A stretch of 32,100 nucleotides of DNA, taken from assembly GCA_044433415.1 (NCBI GenBank), contig JAWXTP010000022.1:1-32100 (forward strand), read 5' to 3'. This DNA is from JAWXTP01 sp044433415. Its GTDB lineage: Bacteria > Bacteroidota > Bacteroidia > Bacteroidales > Rikenellaceae. Position numbers and translations under genes: made by a program. The first letter of the stretch is position 1, and every line of letters starts with the position of its first letter. The notes under the pieces were generated by a model. That model had not been told where the DNA came from. It searched no databases and saw nothing but the letters and a program-made list of their open reading frames with translations. Shown here one piece after another: positions 24,480 through 32,100 of this stretch.

Positions 24480-26181
24480 ATGAAAAGAAAAATTTTTACA
24501 CTTTTACTTGCAACAGCTGCTATCGTAAGCTGTTCTAAAAGTGACGAACCTGTTACAGGCGGTGAATCTTCAACAAAAGTAACAATCGACCCAATGATTC
24601 AAACTCGTGCTACAGAGTTAAGTTTCGAAGAGAATGATGAAATTGGTGTTTCTATTGTTATGAGTGATGACAACTCAGTATATGCTGATAATGCTTTACT
24701 AACTTATACTGACGGAAGTTTTAGTGGTAACCTTACATGGTACGACAATGTTCTTGAAACTTCAACAGTTTACGCTTACTATCCTTATGTTATTGGCGAA
24801 AGTGTTCCTACAACTTTCACTGTTCAAGCTGATCAATCAACTGCTACTGGTTATACTAAATCTGACCTTATGATTGCTTCAAAAAGTGATGTTACACCTA
24901 CAGTTGCAGGAACAACTATGACCTTTAGTCACTCTTTAAGCCGTATTGTTGTAACTTTAGACAACCAAAGTGGACAAGGTATTAGCGCCGTAGAAATTGG
25001 CGGTACTTACCCTACAGCAACCATTTGATCTTGCTACTATGAGCATCGTTGCTGACGAAACATCTACTATTACTGACATCAAAGCTCCTCTTTGGGATGA
25101 TGAGACTTACAAAGCTATTATCGTTCCTCAAACAGTAGCTATCTCATTCAGTATCATATTAGAAAGTGGCGCTGAACTATCTTACCAAAAAGGTTCTGTT
25201 ACATTTGTTGGTGGTAGCGAATACAAAGCTGAGATATTAATTACAGCTGATGATATTGATGTAGATTTATCTGGTGACATTGACGACTGGACAGAAGGTG
25301 GTACTATTCCTGATGCAGAAAAAGAAGAAGTTTCTTTTGAGGAATTTGAAGGTTACTTCATTTATGACGGTGTTACTTACAATACTATCACTCTTTCTAA
25401 CGGTTCTACTTGGATGACAGAAAACCTTGCTTACTTACCAGAAGGTTACACTCCATCAGAAGATCCAACAGTATGGAGCGGTGTTTGGTATCCTTACCAA
25501 CTTGACTATGACCAAATGGTTATTGATGGTACTGTAGCATTAGCTCCAGATTCAAAATACGTTGTTCCTGTAACAGATGCAGAAGGCATCAAAAGCCGTG
25601 GTTACCTTTACGACATTGAAGTTGCTCTTACAGGAGGTACAAAAATCTCAGAAACTAACTGTTATGACTTCGAAGGTCAACAAGGTATTTGCCCTCCAGG
25701 ATGGCACATACCTACACGTGCTGAATACTTTGATTTAGTTGGTCTTTCTAACAAAAATGCATTTGGTGAAACAGGCAACCAAACTAACACAGAAGCTCTT
25801 TTCTATGATGAATCATACGGTTCTGCACCTATTCCAAAAGTAAACGAAGGTGGCTTTAACTATATCTTCACAGGTTATCGTTATGCAGCTGGTTTCGAAG
25901 ACAACTCTATATCTACTACAACTCGTTACCAAGCTACTATGCTTCAATCTTCTAACACTTCAGTTACAGAATGGTACGGCGAACATGCATTAAGTTATTA
26001 TATGACTTCTACATGTTACCAACCAAACTACAGCACTAGCACAGGCGCATGGTACAATACTCAATTCTTTAGTGTAATGAGTACATTTACATCTTCATTA
26101 TACCCAACTGGCCGTCTAAGCCTTGCATACATTAGCGCTCACTCAGGTCAAGCTCTACGTTGTGTTAAAGATGCTGAGTAG
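24480..26181 (+). pseudogene. Fimbrillin-like plus FISUMP lipoprotein, frame broken near 25020
   Basis: The first segment (24480-25028, 182 codons) has a lipobox IVSC (Cys18) and a Mfa-like fimbrillin N-terminal part (EENDEIGVSIV, YAYYPYV, TFSHSLSRIVVTL). It ends at TGA in the context ATT-TGA-T. The +1 frame continues from about 25020 without a stop to 26181, completing the fimbrillin domain (FDLATM onward) and adding a FISUMP domain from about residue 285 on, with TWMTENLAYLPEG, QGICPPGWHIPTRAEY and a final LRCVKD. Removing one base near 25022 gives a coherent 566-residue protein, with TATFDLATM across the joint. The open-frame start TTG at 24997 is not credible. Either a true frameshift, a sequence error or recoding; domain calls are strong. 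Last gene of the cluster, 25 bases after the DUF6850 gene. Confidence 0.8.
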
Positions 26182-26182
26182 T

Positions 26183-26307
26183 TTTTAGGTAATAGGTCAT
26201 AGGTCATAGGTGCGACAAGCGACTAAATATTGTAAAAAAAACTATTTAGAAATACTATTATTTTTAATCGCTTGTCGCACCTAACACCTATCACCTAAAA
26301 CCTAAAA
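26183..26307. repeat. Heptad-bearing inverted repeat
   Basis: Two 40-base arms (26183-26222 and 26268-26307) are inverted copies with about seven mismatches, closing a 45-base AT-rich loop. The inner 13 bases AGGTGCGACAAGC (arm end) match exactly; the outer part of each arm is a run of about four 7-base units of type NNTAGGT. It begins two bases after the FISUMP stop and ends next to a separate terminator. It looks like a non-autonomous repeat rather than a terminator. Confidence 0.7.
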
Positions 26308-26309
26308 CA

Positions 26310-26349
26310 AATGGGAGTTTCCGAACTTATGTGTTCAGAAACTCCCATT
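26310..26349. terminator. Bidirectional Rho-independent terminator
   Basis: AATGGGAGTTTC (26310-26321) pairs perfectly with GAAACTCCCATT (26338-26349), and after one mismatch GAAC pairs with GTTC around a six-base loop. TTTTATTT follows on the plus strand and T-rich sequence on the minus strand. It lies between the convergent FISUMP gene and the V-ATPase K gene and can serve both. Confidence 0.88.
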
Positions 26350-26377
26350 GTTTTATTTGGTTTTAAAGTGTCTAAGA

Positions 26378-26824
26378 CTACAATACTGTAGAAATTACGA
26401 ATACTGCGGCAACACCTAAGATAGCATAAAGCTCAGTAAATACACAAAGAATAAGTGTTTGAGCAAATACATTGTAACCATTACCAATAGCTGCAACACC
26501 ATTAGCACATACTTGACCTTGACGAATAGCACTAATCATAGCAACAACACCTAAAGCGATACCTGCACCTAGAGCAGCTGCACCTTGTGTCATAGTAATT
26601 CCTTCAACGATAAATGGTTTCATAATGAAATAACCCACAAAACCATAAAGACCTTGAGTACCAGACATCGCACTTAATACAAGATATTGACCAAATGCTG
26701 TAGGGTTTTTCTTCATTGCTCCAACAGCAGCGTTACCTGCAAAAGTTACACCAAATGAACTACCAAGACCTGATAGCGCTAACATTAAAGCTACACCTAA
26801 ATAAGCTAATAAGATAGGTTCCAT
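26378..26824 (-). CDS. ntpK: V-type ATPase subunit K (membrane rotor ring)
   Basis: Proteolipid that forms the rotating ion-carrying ring of the membrane sector. The 148-residue product has four hydrophobic segments (about 5-27, 47-69, 83-101 and 121-147), a duplicated two-hairpin form. The second hairpin keeps the ion-carrying Glu131 in FTELYAILG; the first has SGTQGLYGF instead of a glutamate. Thr56, Gln57, Gln102 and Glu131 align at one constant offset with Thr64, Gln65, Gln110 and Glu139, the sodium ligands of Enterococcus hirae NtpK. Last gene of the operon, 28 bases after subunit I, followed by a strong terminator; no further V-ATPase subunits lie downstream. Confidence 0.93.
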   Translation of the reverse strand: MEPILLAYLGVALMLALSGLGSSFGVTFAGNAAVGAMKKNPTAFGQYLVLSAMSGTQGLYGFVGYFIMKPFIVEGITMTQGAAALGAGIALGVVAMISAIRQGQVCANGVAAIGNGYNVFAQTLILCVFTELYAILGVAAVFVISTVL

Positions 26825-26852
26825 AATAATTTTATTTTTAAATTAAACATTT

Positions 26853-28661
26853 TTATTTTTTAAAAGGAGTGTATTCTCTACCGCCACCTTCGAATCCGGC
26901 ATTGTTATAAAATTCTACAAATGTTAAACGTAGAGGGTGTACAAATGAACCAATAGCAGACATAAATAAGTTAATTCCATGCCCTATCAGCAGAATTATT
27001 ATCATCACTAAATACTTAACAACTGGAACGTCTGGACTTAAACCCACAGCCAAATCATTAAATACACTAGCGATAATACCACTAGAAAGACCTAGTGCAA
27101 AAAGTCTAATATATGATAGTATATCACCCAAAAGACCTGTCACATTATTATATAGACTCCATGTTCCTCCGCCTATATTTACTAATAAATTCTTTTTAGA
27201 AGCATCCGAGAATAATACGTTAAGCACTAATAAAGCACCTAAAATTACCTTAAATGCTGTAGAAGAAAACGTAAAACTAGAGCCCTGCTCTTCTAATAAG
27301 TAAGTAACTACACATGTGATAATTGTCATAGCCCAACACAGGGTAGAAACCGCATATTTAAAGCCCTGATATTTTGTTCTTGCATACACTTTCACAAACA
27401 TAGCATATAGAATCTGTACAAGACCTACCACAAGTGCAAATCCAAACATATCCATCTGTCCCATGAATTTAACATCCTTGAATACCTCAAAACTATTCAT
27501 AGCTATACCAAAGCAATTACCAGTCACAGCACCCATAAGCATGGTAGCAAAGCAACACCACATAGCAAGGTTTAAAACAGGTTTTGTAGCTTCATCCTTA
27601 ATCTTAACTTTAGCAACAAGGACTGCAATAAGTACTAACACAGCATAGCCTAAGTCACCAAGACAGAAACCTACAAAGAAAATAAAGAAAGGCGCAAAGA
27701 AAGGAGTTAAATCCAACTCATGATAAGAAGGCATAGAGTATAGTTTTGAAATCATCTCACACATACTCGCAAACTTATTATTTTTAAGAAGAATAGGAGG
27801 TTTATCTTCAAGTGTAGGCTTATCTTTAAAGATTACCACTTCCCCTTCAGCAAACTCAGCATCCACAGTGTCATATTTACCCTCTGGAACCCAACCTTCA
27901 ACAACATAAATTTTACCTTCCGCCACGGTTTGATTACCGCTCTTTAGAAGTTCTTCTTTAAGACTATTTTCAGTAGCTGCAATATAATCCTCTAATAAAC
28001 CTAAGTTATTAGCAATCTTTGCAAGCTCCTCTTTTTTAGAGTTGATAGCCGCTGTAAGCTCTGTTATCTCTTTATCTAGAGTCGTAACATCATGCACAGG
28101 TCGTTTAATTGGTTGATAACGTCCAAAATCTGGCGCTTCATCTCCCACTGCACTTATCACTACGAAAGCTACATTATGAGCATCTCTCTTAACGATCTCT
28201 ATGGTGTAATCCTCACACCACTTATCATCAAAATCGCTAGCAGAAACACTATAGAAACTAAGGTGCACACCACAAGCGTCTAATTTATCAAATAATGAAG
28301 CATCAAAGCTACCCCATTTTTCAACTTCACGACTTTCTATAGTACATTTAGAAAGTTGCACCTCTAGTTTATCTATATCGTCGCTTGTTTCTTTAAACTT
28401 AGAAATAATCTCAGTAGCACTTTGATACTTAAACTTACCAACAGAACCACAAAGCTCACTATTCTCAGAACCAAAACGCACTATCTTGTCTCTAACAGCT
28501 TTAGCATCGTTAATTTGTGCAACAATTTGCTTTTCGAAGTCAGTATATTCAGCTCCGACAACAGTCACATCTACTACACCAAGCTCTCCAAGCTGTCCTA
28601 TGAACTGCTCTACAGAAAGATGATGTACCAGAAATGTGTATTTAGTCATTGGCGTTACCAT
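26853..28661 (-). CDS. ntpI: V-type ATPase subunit I (stator/channel subunit a)
   Basis: Links the peripheral stalk to the membrane sector and forms the ion half-channels next to the K ring. The 602-residue product, somewhat short for the family, has a cytoplasmic N-terminal half with coiled-coil segments (about 65-115 and 190-240) and seven or eight membrane segments after about residue 315. GDILSYIRLFALGLSSGI near residue 510 carries the conserved arginine expected to face the ring glutamate; HPLRLTFVEFYNNAGFEGGG near the end is also conserved. The ATG at 28661 overlaps the subunit D stop by seven bases (ATGGTAA); a second in-frame ATG lies four codons on. Confidence 0.93.
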   Translation of the reverse strand: MVTPMTKYTFLVHHLSVEQFIGQLGELGVVDVTVVGAEYTDFEKQIVAQINDAKAVRDKIVRFGSENSELCGSVGKFKYQSATEIISKFKETSDDIDKLEVQLSKCTIESREVEKWGSFDASLFDKLDACGVHLSFYSVSASDFDDKWCEDYTIEIVKRDAHNVAFVVISAVGDEAPDFGRYQPIKRPVHDVTTLDKEITELTAAINSKKEELAKIANNLGLLEDYIAATENSLKEELLKSGNQTVAEGKIYVVEGWVPEGKYDTVDAEFAEGEVVIFKDKPTLEDKPPILLKNNKFASMCEMISKLYSMPSYHELDLTPFFAPFFIFFVGFCLGDLGYAVLVLIAVLVAKVKIKDEATKPVLNLAMWCCFATMLMGAVTGNCFGIAMNSFEVFKDVKFMGQMDMFGFALVVGLVQILYAMFVKVYARTKYQGFKYAVSTLCWAMTIITCVVTYLLEEQGSSFTFSSTAFKVILGALLVLNVLFSDASKKNLLVNIGGGTWSLYNNVTGLLGDILSYIRLFALGLSSGIIASVFNDLAVGLSPDVPVVKYLVMIIILLIGHGINLFMSAIGSFVHPLRLTFVEFYNNAGFEGGGREYTPFKK

Positions 28662-29287
28662 ATCATATCCTCCTTACTACTGTTATTTGCCGCTTCTGCC
28701 TGAGCATTGTGACGAGATTTTACAATCTTTTGAGAAGACTTAGACAAGTTGTCTTCATCCTCCATAAATCGTTTAATTTTCAAGATTGCTTCTTTGTAAC
28801 CTGGAATTTGCACTTTCTCATAAAGATTTACCTTCTGGGTAGTCTTTTTACGTGCATATTCAAGTTTCGACGATTTATAGTTGTTTAACTCAGATTCAAG
28901 ACTCACTCTTACTATTTCTTTTAGTAGCTCTATACCCGATGGAATCCACACTGGAGACCAAAAAAGGTCATAATCTTTCTCCTCAAAAACAACTTCATCT
29001 ATCTGAGCTAGCTTCACACCTGCTATCTTATACGCTGAAAGTTTCACATCCTTAACAGCTAAGAAATCAGTAGAAAACTCGCCCCACAAAGCAACCATAT
29101 AGTCATATTTTGCAAAAATCTCTTCTTGTAACTGACTATATTTCTCTGCCTCTTTTTTAGCCTTTTTAACCTCTAAACGAAGGGCAGATTCTTTACTTTT
29201 AATCGTCGGAAGAGCCTTTTCACGCATTTTTAACTGCTTGGTCATCTCTCCCTGCGATGTTTTGTTATATTGAAATTTTATAGCCAT
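28655..29287 (-). CDS. ntpD: V-type ATPase subunit D (central stalk)
   Basis: Central rotor shaft that turns inside the A3B3 head and connects to the ring. The 210-residue product has the family's length and two long helices predicted to form an antiparallel coiled coil: about 13-65 (charged Lys/Glu-rich, KKAKKEAEKYSQLQEEIF) and about 118-190 (LESELNNYKSSKLEYARKKT and onward). The N-terminal KFQYNKTSQGEMTKQLKMRE matches the family pattern of an early conserved Lys/Leu segment. It lies five bases after subunit B and overlaps subunit I by seven bases, so translation is likely coupled. In some archaeal-type operons this subunit is named differently. Confidence 0.9.
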   Translation of the reverse strand: MAIKFQYNKTSQGEMTKQLKMREKALPTIKSKESALRLEVKKAKKEAEKYSQLQEEIFAKYDYMVALWGEFSTDFLAVKDVKLSAYKIAGVKLAQIDEVVFEEKDYDLFWSPVWIPSGIELLKEIVRVSLESELNNYKSSKLEYARKKTTQKVNLYEKVQIPGYKEAILKIKRFMEDEDNLSKSSQKIVKSRHNAQAEAANNSSKEDMIW

Positions 29288-29292
29288 AGCAT

Positions 29293-30612
29293 CTATTGTT
29301 TAGGCCAGTACTTCTCTATAAATTCATTCTTAATAGCAACTTCTTCACGCTTAAAGTACTTGCCAAACAAGCTCCAAGCAGTGTTCAACATAGCTTCTAC
29401 GTCTATATTAACATCAATTGCTAGTAATTCTTTAGAGTAGTCATGAGCAAATGATAATGTACGTTGGTCAAAATCTGTTAAGTCGAAACCATTTTCAAGC
29501 TTAGTCTTTGCATTAGCAGCATCTGCATATAGACGTACTGCCGCATTCATAACCTGAGGGTGGTCTTCACGAGTTTTCTTGCCTATAACAAGCTGTTTTA
29601 GACGTGACAAACTACGGAATGGGTCAACAATAACTTTACCTGTATCACTATCACTACGTAAGAACAACTGTCCTTCTGTGATATAACCTGTATTATCAGG
29701 AACGGCATGTGTGATATCACCACCACTCAATGTTGTTACCGCTACGATAGTAATAGAACCACCATTAGGAAGCTGAGCCGCCTTTTCATAGATTTTAGCT
29801 AAGTCAGAATATAGCGAACCTGGCATAGAGTCTTTAGATGGAATTTGGTCCATACGGTTAGACACGATAGCTAGGGCATCCGAATAAAGAGTCATATCTG
29901 TAAGAAGAACTAACACCTTTTCACCTTTATCAACTGCAAAATATTCAGCAGCTGTAAGAGCCATATCTGGAACTAGCAGACGTTCTACAGAAGGGTTTTC
30001 TGTAGTGTTTACGAAAAATACGATACGGTCAGAAGCACCTGCATTATCGAAAACGTTTTTAAAATATAAAAAGTCATCATTTGTGATACCCATACCACCT
30101 AAGATAATCTTGTCGGCTTTAGCTTTTAGCGCTACATTCGCCATTACTTGGTTATAAGGTTGGTCAGGGTCAGCAAAGAACGGAATTTTCTGTCCCGAAA
30201 CAAGCGCATTATTAAGGTCAATACCTGCAATACCTGTAGGAATAAACTCTGACGGTTGTTTACGTTTGTAAGGGTTGATTGTAGGTCCACCGATTTCTCT
30301 ATCTGTACCTTCAATTTCGCCACCATCTATAGGTTTACCATAAGCGTTAAAAATACGGCCTGCAAGACCATCACCTACTTTTAACTTTGGTGGTTCTCCC
30401 AAAAATTTAATATTAGATTGAGTAGAAATGCCCTCAGTACCAGCAAAAACCTGAAGAGTAATCTCCTCACCGTTGATACGTACTACCTGAGCTAACTTAT
30501 CTCCAATAAGAGCAAGTTCCTCATTTCCTACATCAGTTGCTTTAACAGTAACTGTTGCTTTTGTTATATTTTCAATCTTTGTGTATACTTTTTGAAATGC
30601 CAATGTTTCCAT
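29293..30612 (-). CDS. ntpB: V-type ATPase subunit B (non-catalytic head subunit)
   Basis: Forms the A3B3 hexamer with subunit A and completes the nucleotide sites from the neighbouring subunit. The 439-residue product has an N-terminal beta-barrel (about 1-75), a nucleotide-binding-fold domain (about 76-355) and a helical C-terminus. As expected for B, the P-loop is lost: the corresponding segment is PFFADPDQPYNQVM. Family motifs include GRIFNAYGKPIDGG, TDMTLYSDALAIVSNRMDQI and PSKDSMPGSLYSDLAKIYEK, with a conserved TLSGGDITHAVPDNTGYITEGQ segment. It lies 26 bases after subunit A and five before D. Confidence 0.95.
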   Translation of the reverse strand: METLAFQKVYTKIENITKATVTVKATDVGNEELALIGDKLAQVVRINGEEITLQVFAGTEGISTQSNIKFLGEPPKLKVGDGLAGRIFNAYGKPIDGGEIEGTDREIGGPTINPYKRKQPSEFIPTGIAGIDLNNALVSGQKIPFFADPDQPYNQVMANVALKAKADKIILGGMGITNDDFLYFKNVFDNAGASDRIVFFVNTTENPSVERLLVPDMALTAAEYFAVDKGEKVLVLLTDMTLYSDALAIVSNRMDQIPSKDSMPGSLYSDLAKIYEKAAQLPNGGSITIVAVTTLSGGDITHAVPDNTGYITEGQLFLRSDSDTGKVIVDPFRSLSRLKQLVIGKKTREDHPQVMNAAVRLYADAANAKTKLENGFDLTDFDQRTLSFAHDYSKELLAIDVNIDVEAMLNTAWSLFGKYFKREEVAIKNEFIEKYWPKQ

Positions 30613-30638
30613 ATTCTAAGAATTTATTCTTTTGGTTA

Positions 30639-32100
30639 TTATTCTGTCTTAGACTGAATTAATTCTGATACCTGTTTAAAATAAGTATGATACCCTTCAC
30701 TTTCATAAACAGAGAAGTTCATCTGACGGAACAAGTTGATAACTTGTTTATAGAAAGAAGAACATTCCTCAAAATCTTTATGATGTAAAGTTGTGTTACA
30801 TACGTCCATAATTTTATTAAACATCTCTTTTTGACGAGACATAGGACAGTTACAGTCTATCTTATCGAATGAGTCTTGTTGTAAGATTACATAGTCAATA
30901 AGCTCACTTTTCCAATAACGGTCATGGTATTCTGTTGGCACACCATCATCACCTAAGATATTGATTTGCTCAAAAGCCTCTTTACCACGCATAATAATAG
31001 CCTTAGCATCATTCACCTTATTAGCCCAACCTTTCTCAACGTTTTCATCAAGGTAAGAAATTAATTCAGGATATTCCAAATATTTTGAATAACTTTCCAT
31101 AGGGTCAATCGCAGGGTAACGCTTAGAGTCAGCGCGTCCTTGTGATAGGGCATAGAAACAACGAGCCGCCTTTTTAGTAGACTCTGTTACAGGCTCTTTA
31201 AGGTTACCACCAGCAGGAGATACAGTACCTATGAATGTTACTGAACCTGTTGTTGCATTGCTAAGCTCTACGATACCTGCACGTGCATAGAAATTGGAAA
31301 TAATAGAAGATAAGTCCATAGGGAACGCATCTGGTCCAGGTAACTCTTCAAGTCTATTAGACATCTCACGCAAAGCCTGTGCCCAACGCGATGTAGAGTC
31401 AGCTAAGATAAGAACTTTAAGTCCCATTGCACGATAGTATTCACCTAAAGTCATACCTGAATAAACACTCGCCTCACGAGCAGCTACAGGCATGTTAGAT
31501 GTGTTACATATAATCGTTGTACGTTCAATAAGTTTACGTCCTGTGTGAGGGTCATCAAGTTTAGGGAACTCTTCGAAAGTCTCCACAACCTCATTAGCTC
31601 GCTCGCCACAAGCTACAACTACGATCACGTCAGCTTCTGCTTGCTTACTGATAGCATGTTGAAGAACGGTTTTACCAGCTCCGAAAGGTCCTGGGATGAA
31701 ACCTGTACCACCCTCAGCAATAGGGTTTAATGTATCAATAGCACGAATACCTGTTTCCATAACTTTGTATGGTCTAGGTTTATTAACATAAGCAGTAATA
31801 GCCTCTTTTACTGGCCATTTTTGTATCATGCTTACGTTGTATTCGTTGCCTGCTTTATCTGTTAATACAGCTACTGTGTCTGTAATTTTATAAACACCTG
31901 CACTAACTACAGATTTTATAGTGTAATTTCCTTTCATCTTGAAAGGAACCATAATTTTGTGTTTCAAAACACCTTCTGGTACTTCACCCAACCAGCTACC
32001 AGCAGACACTGAGTCTCCTGCTGCTGCTAAAGGAGTGAAATCCCATTCGCTATCCATATCAAGAGGGTCATTATAAAGACCTCTTTCAAGGAAAAGAGCA
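30639..32100 (-). CDS. ntpA: V-type ATPase subunit A (catalytic), N-terminus beyond window
   Basis: Catalytic subunit that hydrolyses or makes ATP in the A3B3 head. About 486 residues are visible; the frame is open through the right edge, where ALFLERGLYNDPLD precedes the methionine at 32057, so that methionine is internal and about 100 residues are missing. The non-homologous insert region (GSWLGEVPEGVLKHKIMVPF) typical of A subunits is present, followed by the Walker A GPFGAGKTV, the GERANE catalytic glutamate segment, and the SRWAQALREMSNRLEELPG segment. The upstream genes (probably subunit E and a DUF2764 protein in Bacteroidales) lie outside. First visible gene of an A-B-D-I-K order. Confidence 0.96.
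   Translation of the reverse strand, partial: ALFLERGLYNDPLDMDSEWDFTPLAAAGDSVSAGSWLGEVPEGVLKHKIMVPFKMKGNYTIKSVVSAGVYKITDTVAVLTDKAGNEYNVSMIQKWPVKEAITAYVNKPRPYKVMETGIRAIDTLNPIAEGGTGFIPGPFGAGKTVLQHAISKQAEADVIVVVACGERANEVVETFEEFPKLDDPHTGRKLIERTTIICNTSNMPVAAREASVYSGMTLGEYYRAMGLKVLILADSTSRWAQALREMSNRLEELPGPDAFPMDLSSIISNFYARAGIVELSNATTGSVTFIGTVSPAGGNLKEPVTESTKKAARCFYALSQGRADSKRYPAIDPMESYSKYLEYPELISYLDENVEKGWANKVNDAKAIIMRGKEAFEQINILGDDGVPTEYHDRYWKSELIDYVILQQDSFDKIDCNCPMSRQKEMFNKIMDVCNTTLHHKDFEECSSFYKQVINLFRQMNFSVYESEGYHTYFKQVSELIQSKTE

Noticed and set aside
24997..26181. A separate FISUMP gene starting at TTG 24997
   Set aside because: It would have no signal peptide, begin in the middle of a fimbrillin domain and use a rare start; a frame break in one longer gene explains the data better.
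29293..30612. Loss of the P-loop in V-ATPase subunit B as a defect
   Set aside because: B subunits of V-type ATPases are normally non-catalytic and lack the Walker A motif, so this is expected.
30639..32057. A complete V-ATPase A subunit starting at the methionine at 32057
   Set aside because: The same frame stays open to the window edge and encodes FLERGLYNDPLD, which matches the family upstream of this methionine, so the gene is cut by the window.

Overview
The window looks like a chromosomal segment of an AT-rich, low-GC member of the Bacteroidetes, most likely order Bacteroidales. Support comes from Bacteroidetes-type -7 boxes (TAnnTTTG) upstream of genes, SusC-like TonB-dependent receptor architecture with an N-terminal carboxypeptidase-regulatory domain, Mfa-like fimbrillin and FISUMP domains, the lineage-restricted families DUF3098, DUF4857, DUF4876, DUF5106 and DUF6850, and a V-type ATPase operon of the A-B-D-I-K type. 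The genus cannot be decided from the sequence alone. No rRNA, tRNA, CRISPR array, transposase or integrase was found.

Layout. (1) 1-2400, minus strand: the str operon rpsL-rpsG-fusA, with fusA running off the left edge, and a well-formed promoter upstream of rpsL. (2) 2395-2860: a non-coding stretch with a nested fold-back element and the GH43 terminator. (3) 2883-5432, minus: a secreted GH43 glycoside hydrolase, then rpiB and a long-chain polyprenyl diphosphate synthase. (4) 5500-12082, plus: a housekeeping run of YfhO-family membrane protein, ftsX, DUF3098, uppP, truB and queA, serving cell envelope and tRNA modification. (5) 12150-14316, plus: a cation/proton antiporter and a thioredoxin-like lipoprotein. 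(6) 14429-26181, plus: the accessory part of the window. It holds an ABC ATPase, an ABC permease, a DUF4857 protein, an OB-fold-like lipoprotein, a PepSY-type membrane protein, a TonB-dependent receptor, a DUF4876 lipoprotein, a DUF6850 outer-membrane barrel and a frameshifted fimbrillin/FISUMP lipoprotein. (7) 26378-32100, minus: V-type ATPase genes for subunits A (partial), B, D, I and K.

Region 6 is the most interesting. Nine consecutive same-strand genes supply an outer-membrane receptor and barrel, surface lipoproteins, inner-membrane proteins and an ABC exporter-type pair, which suggests a trans-envelope uptake or surface-assembly system of unknown substrate. Its first three intergenic gaps each contain a copy of the same palindromic repeat, placed just after the stop codon. 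One copy is followed by five tandem 10-bp units. The last gene has a single-frame break.

Other points: the V-ATPase K subunit keeps the residues that bind sodium in the Enterococcus hirae NtpK ring, so the pump may be sodium-coupled. Two further long palindromes (2395-2748 and 26183-26307) lie in intergenic DNA and look like non-autonomous repeats. Starts given here differ from the longest open frame for the prenyl synthase, the YfhO protein, the DUF4857 protein, the OB-fold lipoprotein and the DUF6850 protein, for reasons stated in each entry.
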